Made by a program: the position numbers and the translations under genes. Below, one piece after another: positions 34,219 through 42,992 of a DNA stretch of 64,000 bases (position 1 is the first letter of the stretch; each line of letters starts with the position of its first letter). The DNA is taken from positions 124,001 to 188,000 of the forward strand of contig NZ_BMMH01000008.1 in assembly GCF_014645735.1 (NCBI RefSeq), given 5' to 3'. The notes under the pieces were generated by a model. The model was not told the origin of the DNA. It saw only the letters and a list, made by a program, of their open reading frames with translations, and did not search any database. Origin of the DNA: Nocardia jinanensis. Lineage in GTDB: Bacteria > Actinomycetota > Actinomycetes > Mycobacteriales > Mycobacteriaceae.

Positions 34219-34863
34219 ATGCATGTAGCCCATTTCGGTCACTCCTGCGTACTCGTCGAACTGAACGGGAAGAAGATCCTCTTCGATCCCGGCGCGTTCT
34301 CCCACGGTTTCGAAGGCCTCACCGGACTGGACGCGATCGCCGTCACCCATCAGCACGCCGACCATATCGATCCCGACCGGATCGATCCGCTGATCGAGGC
34401 GAATCCCGGCGCGCGTCTGTTCTCCGATCCGCAGACCGCGGAGCTGCGGGGCGGGGCCTGGGAGGCGCTGCACGCGGGCAATATCGTCGACCTCGACGGT
34501 CTGCGCATCACCGGCGGCGGTGGCCGGCACGCGGTGATCCATCCCGAGATGCCGGTTGTCGACAACACCGTATTCCAGCTGGGCACCGCCGCGAATCCGA
34601 CCCGGTTCGTACATCCCGGCGATTCGCTGTGGGTTCCGTCCACGCCGGTCGATGTCCTCGCCGTCCCGGCCGCGGCGCCGTGGATGAAGATCAGCGAGGC
34701 AGTCGACTACCTGCGCGCGGTGGCACCACGGCTGGCCTTCCCGATCCATTACGGGATCATCGCCGAGCAGGCCTGGGGGGTGTATTTCGGCCGGCTCGAC
34801 GAAATGCGCAAGGCCGATACCGAATTCACGATCCTGCGACCGGAGGGCGACGCCGAATTCTGA
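34219..34863 (+). CDS. Metallo-beta-lactamase-fold hydrolase (UlaG-like)
   Basis: 214 aa. The zinc motif THQHADHID, the N-terminal HFGHSCVLVE and a late PIHYGIIAE are those of the UlaG/RomA branch of the metallo-beta-lactamase fold, which hydrolyses lactones or N-acyl phosphatidylethanolamine-like esters. Substrate unknown. It is syntenic with Rv0786c. It diverges from purS. A second ATG at 34223 is out of frame. Confidence 0.9.
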   Translation: MHVAHFGHSCVLVELNGKKILFDPGAFSHGFEGLTGLDAIAVTHQHADHIDPDRIDPLIEANPGARLFSDPQTAELRGGAWEALHAGNIVDLDGLRITGGGGRHAVIHPEMPVVDNTVFQLGTAANPTRFVHPGDSLWVPSTPVDVLAVPAAAPWMKISEAVDYLRAVAPRLAFPIHYGIIAEQAWGVYFGRLDEMRKADTEFTILRPEGDAEF

Positions 34864-35002
34864 ACGCGGAGCCGCTCGGCGGTCAGCGAGTGCGGGTCGA
34901 CAGGAAGAGCGCCTCGGCGGACGACGCCGGCCTCGTTCGCCGACACCGTATCCCGGTCCCGTCCATCGAGCGTGCACCGGTTCGGCCGACATGCGGCGCG
35001 GG

Positions 35003-35521
35003 TCATCCCGGCTGTGCACGTTCCGCCTCCCGCACCGGGCACTGGGCGTCGGTCGTACACACTCTCCGGTCACAGAGACGGCACACCAGGTCGGCATTGC
35101 CGATATCGGAGTGGAGGCCGGTCAGCAGCTTGTCCAGCAGCGCGGCCAGGATTGCGCGTTCGGATGTGTCGAGCGGGGCGAGCACCTGGGTCAAATAGTC
35201 GCTGCGGGCGGCCAGGATATCCGCGGCGGCGCGGCGCCCGCGATCCGTGAGCCGGACAGCGATTTCGCGTCCCCGCCCGGTCCGGCGTTCGACGAACTCG
35301 CGCCGCAGCAATGTGTCGATCATCCGCGCCGCCGCCGGCTGACTCGAACCCACCCGCCGGCCCAGTTCGGTGCCGCTCAACCCGGGCGATCCCGCCAGCA
35401 CCACCAGCGCCGCCGCAGCGCTCGCCCCGATACCCGTATCCTCGGTCACCCGTTCGAGCATCAGATCGGTGACCGCCAGGGCCGCGGTGCCGAGCAGGTT
35501 CGCGGTCCGGCGATCATGCAT
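35003..35521 (-). CDS. MarR-family regulator with cysteine-rich C-terminal tail
   Basis: 172 aa. The winged helix covers about residues 35-115 (LSGTELGRRVGSSQPAAARMIDTL with wing RTGRGREIAVRLTDRG). After the dimerisation helix comes VCRLCDRRVC and then CPV, four cysteines that could bind a metal or act as a thiol switch. The start codon lies inside a palindrome (35516-35532), so it probably represses itself. It lies opposite the metallo-hydrolase (convergent); its targets are unknown. Confidence 0.9.
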   Translation of the reverse strand: MHDRRTANLLGTAALAVTDLMLERVTEDTGIGASAAAALVVLAGSPGLSGTELGRRVGSSQPAAARMIDTLLRREFVERRTGRGREIAVRLTDRGRRAAADILAARSDYLTQVLAPLDTSERAILAALLDKLLTGLHSDIGNADLVCRLCDRRVCTTDAQCPVREAERAQPG

Positions 35522-35532
35522 GACTCATGCAT
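35516..35532. promoter_or_regulatory. Palindrome over the MarR start codon
   Basis: ATGCATG (35516-35522), ACT, CATGCAT (35526-35532) is a perfect 7-bp inverted repeat covering the start codon at 35521-35519. It is a likely autoregulatory operator. Confidence 0.55.
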
Positions 35533-35632
35533 AACACGGCGATGTGGTTCATCCGGATTCATCCCGGCGGGCCAGGGGTCTCGGGACGAGGAAACCGCCG
35601 CCCCACTATCGCCGGAAAGGGGCGGCGGAGCC

Positions 35633-36334
35633 TCAGGCCGCGCGTACGGCGCGCACCGGTTCCCAGCGGTACACCTCACTGTGCGCACCGTGATAGAGCG
35701 CGAGATCCACAGCGTCCAGCATCGCCTGCCGCGGGCCCGGCCGGCCCAGCTGCGCGGCCGAGACCGCCAGACGCAGCATCCCGCCGCGGCGCGCGGTGCG
35801 CGCGGCGCCCAGTACCAGTGCGCGACACCACCAGGGTTCGGCGCGGAACCCCTCCCCTATTCCGTACACCCGCCCCTTCTGCACCGCGTTGCGCTCCAGA
35901 TCGTGGATACCGGTCAACCCGAGCGAGAGCCGGAACCCGAGCTCGGGCAGTGCGGAGATCGCACCGGCCGAGACGTCCCAGCGGGGCGCGGCGAACAACC
36001 GGGTACGCAGCCCGACCTGCTCCATGATCCGGTCGGCGGCGGTCAGCCGCAGCAGTGCCTCGTGTTTGGGCAATGCGGCGAATTCGGCCCGGCGCGGTTT
36101 GGTGGCTGCCTGGTCGTAGCCGTGCAGCACCACGGCGTCACCGCGACCGCGGCGGCCGCACAGCCAGGTCCGGGTGGTGGGATCGTCGGTCAGCCGGTAC
36201 CCCCCTTTCAGGCGCGGCGCCACCAGTAGCGACAACCGCACCCCGCGCTGATCCATCTCCTCGGCGAAACCGATCGCCGCGTCCCGAGTGGTTTCCCGGA
36301 CGCCCGACACCGAAACGAGCAGCTCAGCGTTCAT
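35633..36334 (-). CDS. DUF2334 (polysaccharide-deacetylase-like) protein
   Basis: 233 aa. Pattern of the DUF2334 branch of the polysaccharide-deacetylase fold: SVSGVRETTRDAAIGFAEEM at the N-terminus, DAVVLHGYDQ (a metal-site-like HGYD), FAAPRWDVS and a final ALYHGAHSEVYRWE. The catalytic Asp pair of true deacetylases is not obvious, so activity is uncertain. ATG 36334 is preferred to the longer frame because upstream residues are unlike protein. The gene has its own unit between MarR and oligopeptidase B. Confidence 0.8.
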   Translation of the reverse strand: MNAELLVSVSGVRETTRDAAIGFAEEMDQRGVRLSLLVAPRLKGGYRLTDDPTTRTWLCGRRGRGDAVVLHGYDQAATKPRRAEFAALPKHEALLRLTAADRIMEQVGLRTRLFAAPRWDVSAGAISALPELGFRLSLGLTGIHDLERNAVQKGRVYGIGEGFRAEPWWCRALVLGAARTARRGGMLRLAVSAAQLGRPGPRQAMLDAVDLALYHGAHSEVYRWEPVRAVRAA

Positions 36335-36472
36335 ATACCGACAATGACAGGCGCAGGTGTCCATGGCGTGCAGTACCGATGACCTGCGCATGCAGGGCCG
36401 GTGACCAGACCGTGCAGTGCGTATGACCGGGCGGCGAACATCGGGATACGATCCGCCGCGCCGCCCGGCCGG

Positions 36473-38647
36473 CTACTTCTCCCCGAGACCGACCGTGTCC
36501 AGCACCCACGCGTACTCGAAGGCGACCTCACGCCATTTCTCGTACCGTCCGCTGACCCCGCCGTGCCCCGCGCTCATCTCTGTTTTGAGCAGCAGCGGCG
36601 CGTCGCCGGTTTTGGTGGCGCGCAGTTTCGCGACCCATTTCGCCGGTTCCACGTACAGCACCCGGGTGTCGTTGATGCTGGTGATCGCCAGAATAGCCGG
36701 ATAATCCTTGGCCTCGACGTTCTCATAGGGCGAATACGATTTCATGTACTCGTAGACGACCTTGTCCGCCAAGGGATTTCCCCACTCGTCCCATTCGATC
36801 ACGGTGAGCGGCAGCGAGGGGTCGAGGATCGAGGTGAGCGGGTCGACGAACGGCACATTCGCCAGTACACCCACGAAGAGTTCCGGCGCGATATTCGCCA
36901 CCGCACCCACCAGCAGCCCGCCCGCGCTGCCCCCGTCCGCGATCATCCGGTCCGGCGCCGTGACCCCACTGTCGACGAGATGCCTTGCGCAGGAGACGAA
37001 ATCGGTGAAAGTGTTCTTCTTGGTGAGAGTTTTGCCGTTCTCGTACCACTGCCGGCCCATCTCACCGCCGCCGCGCACATGCGCGATCGCGAAGACCATG
37101 CCGCGGTCGAGCAGCGATAGCCGCGATACCGAGAAGCCCGGATCCATACTCGCCTCGTACGAGCCGTATCCATAGAGCAGCAACGGTTTCGGGCCCTCGA
37201 CCCGATCGGTGTCGCGCCGGGCGACGATCGAGATGGGGATGCGGGTACCGTCCGGTGCCACCGCCCAGTCCCGGTGCTGCACATAGTCGTTCGCGTCGTA
37301 TCCACCGAGCACCGGCTGCTCCTTGCGCAGCAGCAGCGCACCCGTCTCCACCACATAGTCGAAGACCTGGGTCGGGGTGATGAACGAGGTGAGACCGAGC
37401 CGCAGGGTGGGCTGATCCCATTCCGGGCAGGAGCCGAGCCCGGCACTGTAGAGCTCCAGCTCGAAATCGAGTTCCCGTAGTTCGCCGTACCCGTCTGCGT
37501 TCAGCGGCCACACCGCGACCCGCGTCAGTGCCTCGCGGCGATAGCTGAGTACCAGCTGCCCGGCGAAGGCATCGATATCCTCGAGCCGGACATCGTCGCG
37601 GTGCCCGATAAGGGTGCGCAGCCGGGACGGATCGTCGGCCGGGGCCTCGGCGAGTACGAAATTCTCCGCCTTCACCCCGTCGACCACATCGTTGTGCAGG
37701 ACCAGGAACCGGTCCTGTCCCGCCACCACCGCGTGCTCCGCCGAATACTCCACCCCTTCGCGGCGCGGCAGCAGCACCCGGAACTCACCGGTCGGATCGT
37801 CGGATTCCAAGACCCAGCCCTCGGTGGTGATCTTGGATCCCACCCAGATCATCAGGTACTTCTCCGACCTGGTGGCACCGACACTCACCCAGTACCGTTC
37901 GTCCGGCTCGTGGAAGACCTGCACATCCGCGGCCGAGGTATCGCCGAGCCGGTGCCGCCACACGGTGTCGGGCCGCCAGGATTCGTCGACGGTCTGATAG
38001 AAAACGTGGCTGCCGTCCAGCGACCAGGTCGCCCCGGGCGCGGTCCGCGGGATCTCGTCGCCGAGCAGTTCACCGGAGCGCAGATCCATGAACCGCAGCG
38101 TGTAGCGCTCGTCGCCGGCGGTATCCACCGAGAAGGCCAGCAGGTTCCCGTCATGACTCACCGAGAACGCGCCCAGCGCGAAGAAATCGTGCCCCTCGGC
38201 GAGCACATTGCTGTCCAGCAGGACCTGTTCGCCGGGGATCTCGGTCCCGGCCTCCAGCTGCGGCGGGGTCCAGGCGTCGATGCCGGCGGCGTCCGCGTCG
38301 ATCGGGCACCGGCAGTGCACGCCGTACTGTTTGCCCTCGTAGCTGCGCGAGTAGTACCAGTGGTCGCCGAGCCTGGTCGGCACCGACAGATCGGTCTCCT
38401 GGGTGCGGCTCTTGATCTCGTCGAAGATCTTCTCGCGCAGCGGCGCCAGATGCGCCGTCCGGGCCTCGGTATAGGCGTTCTCGGCCTCGAGATGGGCAAT
38501 CACCTCCGGGTTCTCCTTGTCCCGCAGCCATTCGTATTCGTCGACGAACCGATCGCCGTGGTGTACCCGCTCGAACGGAACCGTCTTCGCCGTGGGCGCG
38601 ACCGCCGCGGCGGCCACGTCGGTTACCGAACTACCACTGTCAGCCAT
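36473..38647 (-). CDS. ptrB: Oligopeptidase B (S9A prolyl-oligopeptidase family)
   Basis: 724 aa, full length. N-terminal beta-propeller about residues 75-430, C-terminal alpha/beta-hydrolase from about 440. Catalytic Ser in DGGSAGGLLVGAV, Asp region NDTRVLYVEPAKW, His in SAGHGGVSGRYEKW. It cleaves peptides after Lys/Arg. In M. tuberculosis this gene is split in two (ptrBa/ptrBb); here it is a single intact frame. ATG 38647 follows TACGGT (38660-38655) by 7 nt, a leaderless start; the longer frame to 38722 is rejected. Confidence 0.95.
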   Translation of the reverse strand: MADSGSSVTDVAAAAVAPTAKTVPFERVHHGDRFVDEYEWLRDKENPEVIAHLEAENAYTEARTAHLAPLREKIFDEIKSRTQETDLSVPTRLGDHWYYSRSYEGKQYGVHCRCPIDADAAGIDAWTPPQLEAGTEIPGEQVLLDSNVLAEGHDFFALGAFSVSHDGNLLAFSVDTAGDERYTLRFMDLRSGELLGDEIPRTAPGATWSLDGSHVFYQTVDESWRPDTVWRHRLGDTSAADVQVFHEPDERYWVSVGATRSEKYLMIWVGSKITTEGWVLESDDPTGEFRVLLPRREGVEYSAEHAVVAGQDRFLVLHNDVVDGVKAENFVLAEAPADDPSRLRTLIGHRDDVRLEDIDAFAGQLVLSYRREALTRVAVWPLNADGYGELRELDFELELYSAGLGSCPEWDQPTLRLGLTSFITPTQVFDYVVETGALLLRKEQPVLGGYDANDYVQHRDWAVAPDGTRIPISIVARRDTDRVEGPKPLLLYGYGSYEASMDPGFSVSRLSLLDRGMVFAIAHVRGGGEMGRQWYENGKTLTKKNTFTDFVSCARHLVDSGVTAPDRMIADGGSAGGLLVGAVANIAPELFVGVLANVPFVDPLTSILDPSLPLTVIEWDEWGNPLADKVVYEYMKSYSPYENVEAKDYPAILAITSINDTRVLYVEPAKWVAKLRATKTGDAPLLLKTEMSAGHGGVSGRYEKWREVAFEYAWVLDTVGLGEK

Positions 38648-38654
38648 GGCCACC

Positions 38655-38660
38655 ACCGTA
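38655..38660 (-). promoter_or_regulatory. -10 box of ptrB
   Basis: TACGGT on the minus strand lies 7 nt before ATG 38647. Confidence 0.55.
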
Positions 38661-38729
38661 GCGGCCCACGCCGCAGGTCCGGCGCCACCACCGTCCACGG
38701 CTGCGGCCGGGGCGAACCGCACTGATCGA

Positions 38730-39689
38730 TCAGGCGCCGATCGCGGGGCCGATAATCGGCCAGGATGCCTTCAGCTGATCGTTCCAGTACGACCAGGAAT
38801 GCGTGCCGACCGGGCTGTAATCCACCCGGAGCGGAAGCCCCGCCGCGCGGGCCCGGCGTTCGAAGGAGATCACGCAGGTATCGACCGCGAATTCGATCGG
38901 CCCGCCGAGCACGATGTTCTCCGGCAACTGCGGTTTCAGTTCCAGCTCGTGCGGCCCGGGCAGGCCGGTGCCGGTGGACAGGAACAGGGTCTTTCCACGC
39001 AGCCGGTCCAGCATGAGCGCCGGATTGTGGGCCGCCCAGTCCGGGCTACCGCCGGGACCCCACATATTGTCCGGGTTGCCGCCCCTGGTCATGATCGAGA
39101 ACTGCACCGCCGCGGTCGCCAGCCCGGTATCGGGGCAGGCGCTGTACCCGGCGACCGCCGTGTACAGCTCGGGGTGCCGAGCCGCGAGGATATACGCGGC
39201 GTGCCCACCCATCGACAGACCGCCGATCGCGTTCTGCCCGTTACCGGCGAAATCACCGTCGATGATCGGCGGCAGTTCCCGGGTCAGGAAGGTTTCCCAG
39301 CGATAGTGGCCGAGCGCCGGATCGGCACGCTGCCAGTCCGTGAAATAGCTGGCCTTACCGCCGACCGGGAGGACCACGTTCACATTCTTGCCGAGGAAGA
39401 ACCGTTCGGCGTCGGTCGCATTGGTCCAGGTGCTCTGCTCGGTGCCCGGATCGAGCCCGTCCAGCAGGTAGTAGCTGGACCGGCTGCCGTCGCCCGCCGG
39501 ATGCAGTACCTGCACCTGCACGACCTGGTTCATGGCGGGGGAGGCGATGAACACCGCCGAACGCGTCGGGCTGAGCTCGTCGATTCGTACGACTTCGGCC
39601 GCAGCGGCCGGAGCGGGCTGGAGAACGGGGAGCCCGGCAGCCAAACCGATCACCCCCAGCATCAGTACAGCTATCCGAAGATATCGCAC
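38730..39689 (-). CDS. Secreted antigen-85-like esterase
   Basis: 319 aa. A cleavable signal peptide (LRIAVLMLGVIGLAAGLPV ... APAAAA) is followed by an esterase/mycolyltransferase-type alpha/beta fold: YYLLDGLDP, GGLSMGGHAAY (nucleophile Ser), GTHSWSYWNDQL (His). Unlike Ag85 it lacks an obvious Ag85 fibronectin-binding region. By place it matches Rv0774c, an exported esterase. GGGAGGT precedes GTG 39689. Substrate: acyl esters or mycolates, inferred. Confidence 0.88.
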   Translation of the reverse strand: MRYLRIAVLMLGVIGLAAGLPVLQPAPAAAAEVVRIDELSPTRSAVFIASPAMNQVVQVQVLHPAGDGSRSSYYLLDGLDPGTEQSTWTNATDAERFFLGKNVNVVLPVGGKASYFTDWQRADPALGHYRWETFLTRELPPIIDGDFAGNGQNAIGGLSMGGHAAYILAARHPELYTAVAGYSACPDTGLATAAVQFSIMTRGGNPDNMWGPGGSPDWAAHNPALMLDRLRGKTLFLSTGTGLPGPHELELKPQLPENIVLGGPIEFAVDTCVISFERRARAAGLPLRVDYSPVGTHSWSYWNDQLKASWPIIGPAIGA

Positions 39690-39868
39690 GTTCGCACCTC
39701 CCTAGCCCACCCCGGAAACTAGCTCATGCCCATGCTCACCATTCCGACCCGGTGACAGCGCACATACAGCATATTCACAGCAAACATACTGACTATAATC
39801 GACAGACGATCTTACGGGCCCATTTGTTCCCGATCCGTGAAACGACCCCCCGGGTGGGAAACCGCCGA

Positions 39869-40297
39869 TCACTCGCCGCGCTGCAACGCGCCTCGGATGG
39901 AACCGGCCAGATAATCCAGATCCGCTCGCGGCGGCGTACGCGGCCGCCCCCGCAAACCGAACCCGTCACCCGGAGTGCGCGGAATGACGTGCAGGTGGAC
40001 GTGGAACACCTCCTGCCCGGCGGTCACCCCGTCGGCGAGGAAGAAGTTCACCCCGTCGCAGGCGACCTCACTGTCCCGCAGTGCCGCCGCCAACCGCTGC
40101 CCCACCTGGAAGAGCTTCCCGCCCAGCACCGGATCGAGTTCGGCGAGTTCCCGGGCCGGTTTCTTCGGCACCACCAGCAGATGCCCCGGCGTCATCGGCC
40201 GGATATCCAAGAACGCGAGGACGTCGTCGTCCTCGTAGACCTTGCTGGACGGCGCCCGCCCCGCGATGATGTCGGCGAAAATCGAATACGGATCCAT
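39869..40297 (-). CDS. HIT family hydrolase
   Basis: 142 aa. HIT motif HVHLHVIPR with the catalytic histidines, preceded by VYEDDDVLAFLDI and PGHLLVVPKK. Such proteins hydrolyse nucleoside phosphoramidates or Ap4A-type dinucleotides. It is separate from a second HIT gene at 48554; the two share only the family core. Located downstream of repeat R5, on the minus strand. The AT-rich 39690-39868 gap holds the promoter of the esterase gene. Confidence 0.92.
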   Translation of the reverse strand: MDPYSIFADIIAGRAPSSKVYEDDDVLAFLDIRPMTPGHLLVVPKKPARELAELDPVLGGKLFQVGQRLAAALRDSEVACDGVNFFLADGVTAGQEVFHVHLHVIPRTPGDGFGLRGRPRTPPRADLDYLAGSIRGALQRGE

Positions 40298-40302
40298 GAG
40301 TA

Positions 40303-40450
40303 GCAGTGTTTATTGGCGGCGCCTGCGGCGCCGCTGGCGGGGCCCTATTAACCCCGGTTCTTCACTCCTTCGCTCAGTCGCTGCGCTCCTTCGCTACGTC
40401 GCTCCAGAACCGGGGCGGGCCCCGCCACTGAGGTGGACCAACCGTAGAAG
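40303..40450 (+). repeat. Interspersed hairpin repeat, copy R5
   Basis: Begins AGTGTTTATT 6 nt before the HIT start, with variant terminal hairpin GGCGGCGCC/GGCGCCGC, then GGGGCCCTATTAA, inner arms CCCCGGTTCT and AGAACCGGGG, GGGCCCC and tail GGTGGACCAACC. A second copy of the terminal hairpin in the opposite direction (GCCGCAGGCGGCGCC then AAAAAACACC, about 40755-40782) closes the interval next to purB. Confidence 0.83.
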
Positions 40451-40495
40451 AGAGAAGGACGAGAAAAACATCCGGATCCGGACATTCACGCTGAT

Positions 40496-40596
40496 GCAAC
40501 CCGCATGCGTCGAGGAAGCCGATAACGGTCCCCTCCGCGACCTGGTCCGCATGCGGACCAGGTCGTCGAATGCCGACGCAACCCGCATGCGTCGAG
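40496..40596. repeat. 28-bp perfect palindrome flanked by 19-bp direct repeats
   Basis: A perfect palindrome runs 40538-40565 (half CGACCTGGTCCGCA). Identical 19-bp copies of GCAACCCGCATGCGTCGAG lie at 40496-40514 and 40578-40596. A 12-bp palindrome TCCGGATCCGGA is at 40471-40482. No gene is supported in the 40298-40783 gap; the long minus-strand frame across it looks spurious. Confidence 0.9.
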
Positions 40597-40783
40597 TCTT
40601 ACGAGACACCTCGAAGGGGTGAGGCCCGTCGCGCCCTTGGCCGGAGGTGCTCAAAGGTCGCGTTTCTCGGACGGCCGACCGCACGTCGCATGAGCCGAAG
40701 GCTCGAGTCTCGAGGCCTGAACGGCGAGACCGAGGGGGCCTCGACCCCGCGACGCCGCAGGCGGCGCCAAAAAACACCGCACG

Positions 40784-42211
40784 TCAGAGAATCGGTGACG
40801 GCGTATACCTGGCCGCTTCCGGGTAGGCGGCAACCAGCTTGCCCACCTGGGCCACAACGTCGGCAACCTGCGCATCGGCCGCACCGATGAACGCCGACTT
40901 CTCCGCCAGCGCAGCCTCCAGCGCGGCTCGGTCCAGCGGCATCCGGGTGTCGGCGGCCAGCCGGTCCAGCAGATCCGGTTCGCGCCCCTGCTCCCGCATG
41001 GCCAGGGCGACAGCCACCGAGTGCTCCTTGATCACCTCGTGCGCGGCCTCCCGTCCGACCCCGGCGCGGACCGCGGCCATGAGGATGCGGGTGGTGGCCA
41101 GGAACGGCAGATAACGGTCGAGTTCACGCGCGATCACCGCCGGATAGGCGCCGAATTCGGCGAGCACTGTCAAGAAGGTCTCGATCATGCCGTCGATCGC
41201 GAAGAAGGCGTCCGGCAGCGCGACCCGGCGCACCACCGAGCAGAAGACATCGCCCTCGTTCCACTGCGCGCCCGCGAGTTCGGCGGCCATCGAGCCGTAT
41301 CCGCGCAGCACCACCTGCAGGCCGTTCACACGTTCACAGGATCGGGTGTTCATCTTGTGCGGCATGGCCGAACTGCCGACCTGGCCCGGCTGGAAACCCT
41401 CGGTCACCAATTCGTGGCCCGCCATCAGCCGGATGGTGTGGGCCAGCGAGGACTGCGCGGCGCCGATCTGCACCAGCGCGGACAGTACATCGTGGTCCAG
41501 GGAACGCGGATAGACCTGCCCCACGCTGGTCAGCACGCTGCCGAAGCCGAGATGCCGGGACACCTGCTGTTCGAGCGCGGTGAGTTTCGCGGCGTCACCG
41601 CCCAGCAGATCCAGCATGTCCTGCGCCGTCCCCATCGGACCCTTGATACCGCGCAGCGGGTAGCGGTCGATGAGTTCGCGCAGCCTGGTCAGCCCGATGA
41701 GCATTTCGTCGGCGGCCGAGGCGAAACGTTTACCCAGGGTGGTGGCCTGCGCGGCGACATTGTGCGAACGGCCCGCCATCACCAGCGCCTGGTATTCGGC
41801 GGCCCGTTCGGCCAGCCGGGCGGCCACCGCGACGCCGTGGGAGTGGATATGTTCCAGCGACAGCCGGATCTGCAACTGTTCCACGTTCTCGGTGAGATCG
41901 CGGCTGGTCATCCCCTTGTGGACGTGCTCGTGCCCGGCGAGGGCGTTGAACTCCTCGATCCGGGCCTTCACATCGTGGCGGGTCACCCGCTCACGTTCGG
42001 CGATGGAGGCCAGGTTCACCTGTTCGACGACCCGCTGATAGTCCTCGACCACACCGGCCGGCACATCGACACCGAGTTCGGCCTGGGCGCGCAACACCTC
42101 CAGCCACAGCCGCCGTTCGAGCACGATCTTCTGCTCGGGAGACCACAGATGCACCAGCTGCGGACTGGCGTAGCGGGTGGCGAGGACGTTGGGGATCAGG
42201 TCTGAGGTCAC
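40784..42211 (-). CDS. purB: Adenylosuccinate lyase PurB
   Basis: 475 aa. It cleaves SAICAR to AICAR and adenylosuccinate to AMP. Fumarase/aspartase signature GSSAMPHKMNTRSCERV; early MTSRDLTENVEQ and GRSHNVAAQATTLGK. GTG 42211 lies 6 nt after the TetR stop, so both are probably on one mRNA. In M. tuberculosis purC lies nearby; none is found in this window. Confidence 0.95.
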   Translation of the reverse strand: MTSDLIPNVLATRYASPQLVHLWSPEQKIVLERRLWLEVLRAQAELGVDVPAGVVEDYQRVVEQVNLASIAERERVTRHDVKARIEEFNALAGHEHVHKGMTSRDLTENVEQLQIRLSLEHIHSHGVAVAARLAERAAEYQALVMAGRSHNVAAQATTLGKRFASAADEMLIGLTRLRELIDRYPLRGIKGPMGTAQDMLDLLGGDAAKLTALEQQVSRHLGFGSVLTSVGQVYPRSLDHDVLSALVQIGAAQSSLAHTIRLMAGHELVTEGFQPGQVGSSAMPHKMNTRSCERVNGLQVVLRGYGSMAAELAGAQWNEGDVFCSVVRRVALPDAFFAIDGMIETFLTVLAEFGAYPAVIARELDRYLPFLATTRILMAAVRAGVGREAAHEVIKEHSVAVALAMREQGREPDLLDRLAADTRMPLDRAALEAALAEKSAFIGAADAQVADVVAQVGKLVAAYPEAARYTPSPIL

Positions 42212-42217
42212 GTCCGG

Positions 42218-42856
42218 TCAGTCTAGTGACCGGTAGCGGTCGACCGGCTGGTGCGTCGCGGGAGCGACGATATCGATGACCTCCAGCAGGGCGCCGCGGG
42301 CCAGCCGCCGGGGTTGCGGGTCGGATTCGCTGAGCGCGGCGACCACCGCGCCGTCGACCACCGCGACCAGCCTGCGCAGTTGTTCGGGCCGCACGATCCG
42401 GTCGGATCGGCGCAGCACATCGGAGAGCAGCTCGTCCAGCTGCCCGCGTAGTCGGAGCTGGACCTCCCGCAGTTCGGGATGCCGGGCCGAGGCGACGGTG
42501 CGTTCGTAGCGGGCGATCAACCGCCCGCGGGCCCCCTCGTCCACGCCTTCGGGTCCGATCAGCAGGTCGAGCACCAGGTCGACGGTCGCCTCCGCACCGC
42601 GACGGCGGTGGGTCACCTCACCGATCCGCCGCCGCATGGCCTCGAGTTCGGCGTTACCGCTGAACTCGACCGCCCGCGCGATCAGATCCTCGAGGGACTC
42701 GAAGTAGTAGGTCGTGGAGGCCAGGGGCAGTTCGGCGCGGGTCGCGACCGAGCGATGCCGCACCGCGTCGAAACCACCTTCGAGCAGTAACTCGGCCGCG
42801 GCAGCCACCAGCGCCTGGCGACGCCGTTCACCCTTCGGAGTCGTCGCGGTTATCAC
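42218..42856 (-). CDS. TetR-family regulator upstream of purB
   Basis: 212 aa. N-terminal helix-turn-helix (RRQALVAAAAELLLEGGFDAVRHRSVATRAEL, about residues 10-45, given here for location) with the recognition helix ending LPLASTTYYFESLEDL. The C-terminal ligand domain is not informative. It is coupled to purB by a 6-nt gap and is syntenic with Rv0775. Its target may be purB or its own operon; no operator was found. Confidence 0.9.
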   Translation of the reverse strand: MITATTPKGERRRQALVAAAAELLLEGGFDAVRHRSVATRAELPLASTTYYFESLEDLIARAVEFSGNAELEAMRRRIGEVTHRRRGAEATVDLVLDLLIGPEGVDEGARGRLIARYERTVASARHPELREVQLRLRGQLDELLSDVLRRSDRIVRPEQLRRLVAVVDGAVVAALSESDPQPRRLARGALLEVIDIVAPATHQPVDRYRSLD

Positions 42857-42992
42857 CGTGCCATCGTGCCAGTCTTCATCAGTACATCCGTGGGGAATCA
42901 GGGAAAGGGGAAATAGCCATCGATGTTTCTACCGCATCCACGCGGTGATGTTGTCGTACTGTGCAAAGTTATTGCCGTGCACGGTATTCGTT

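Noticed and set aside
40394..40777. 127-codon minus-strand frame through R5 and the palindrome
   Set aside because: Repeats explain the openness; Ser/Arg-rich with no start signal.
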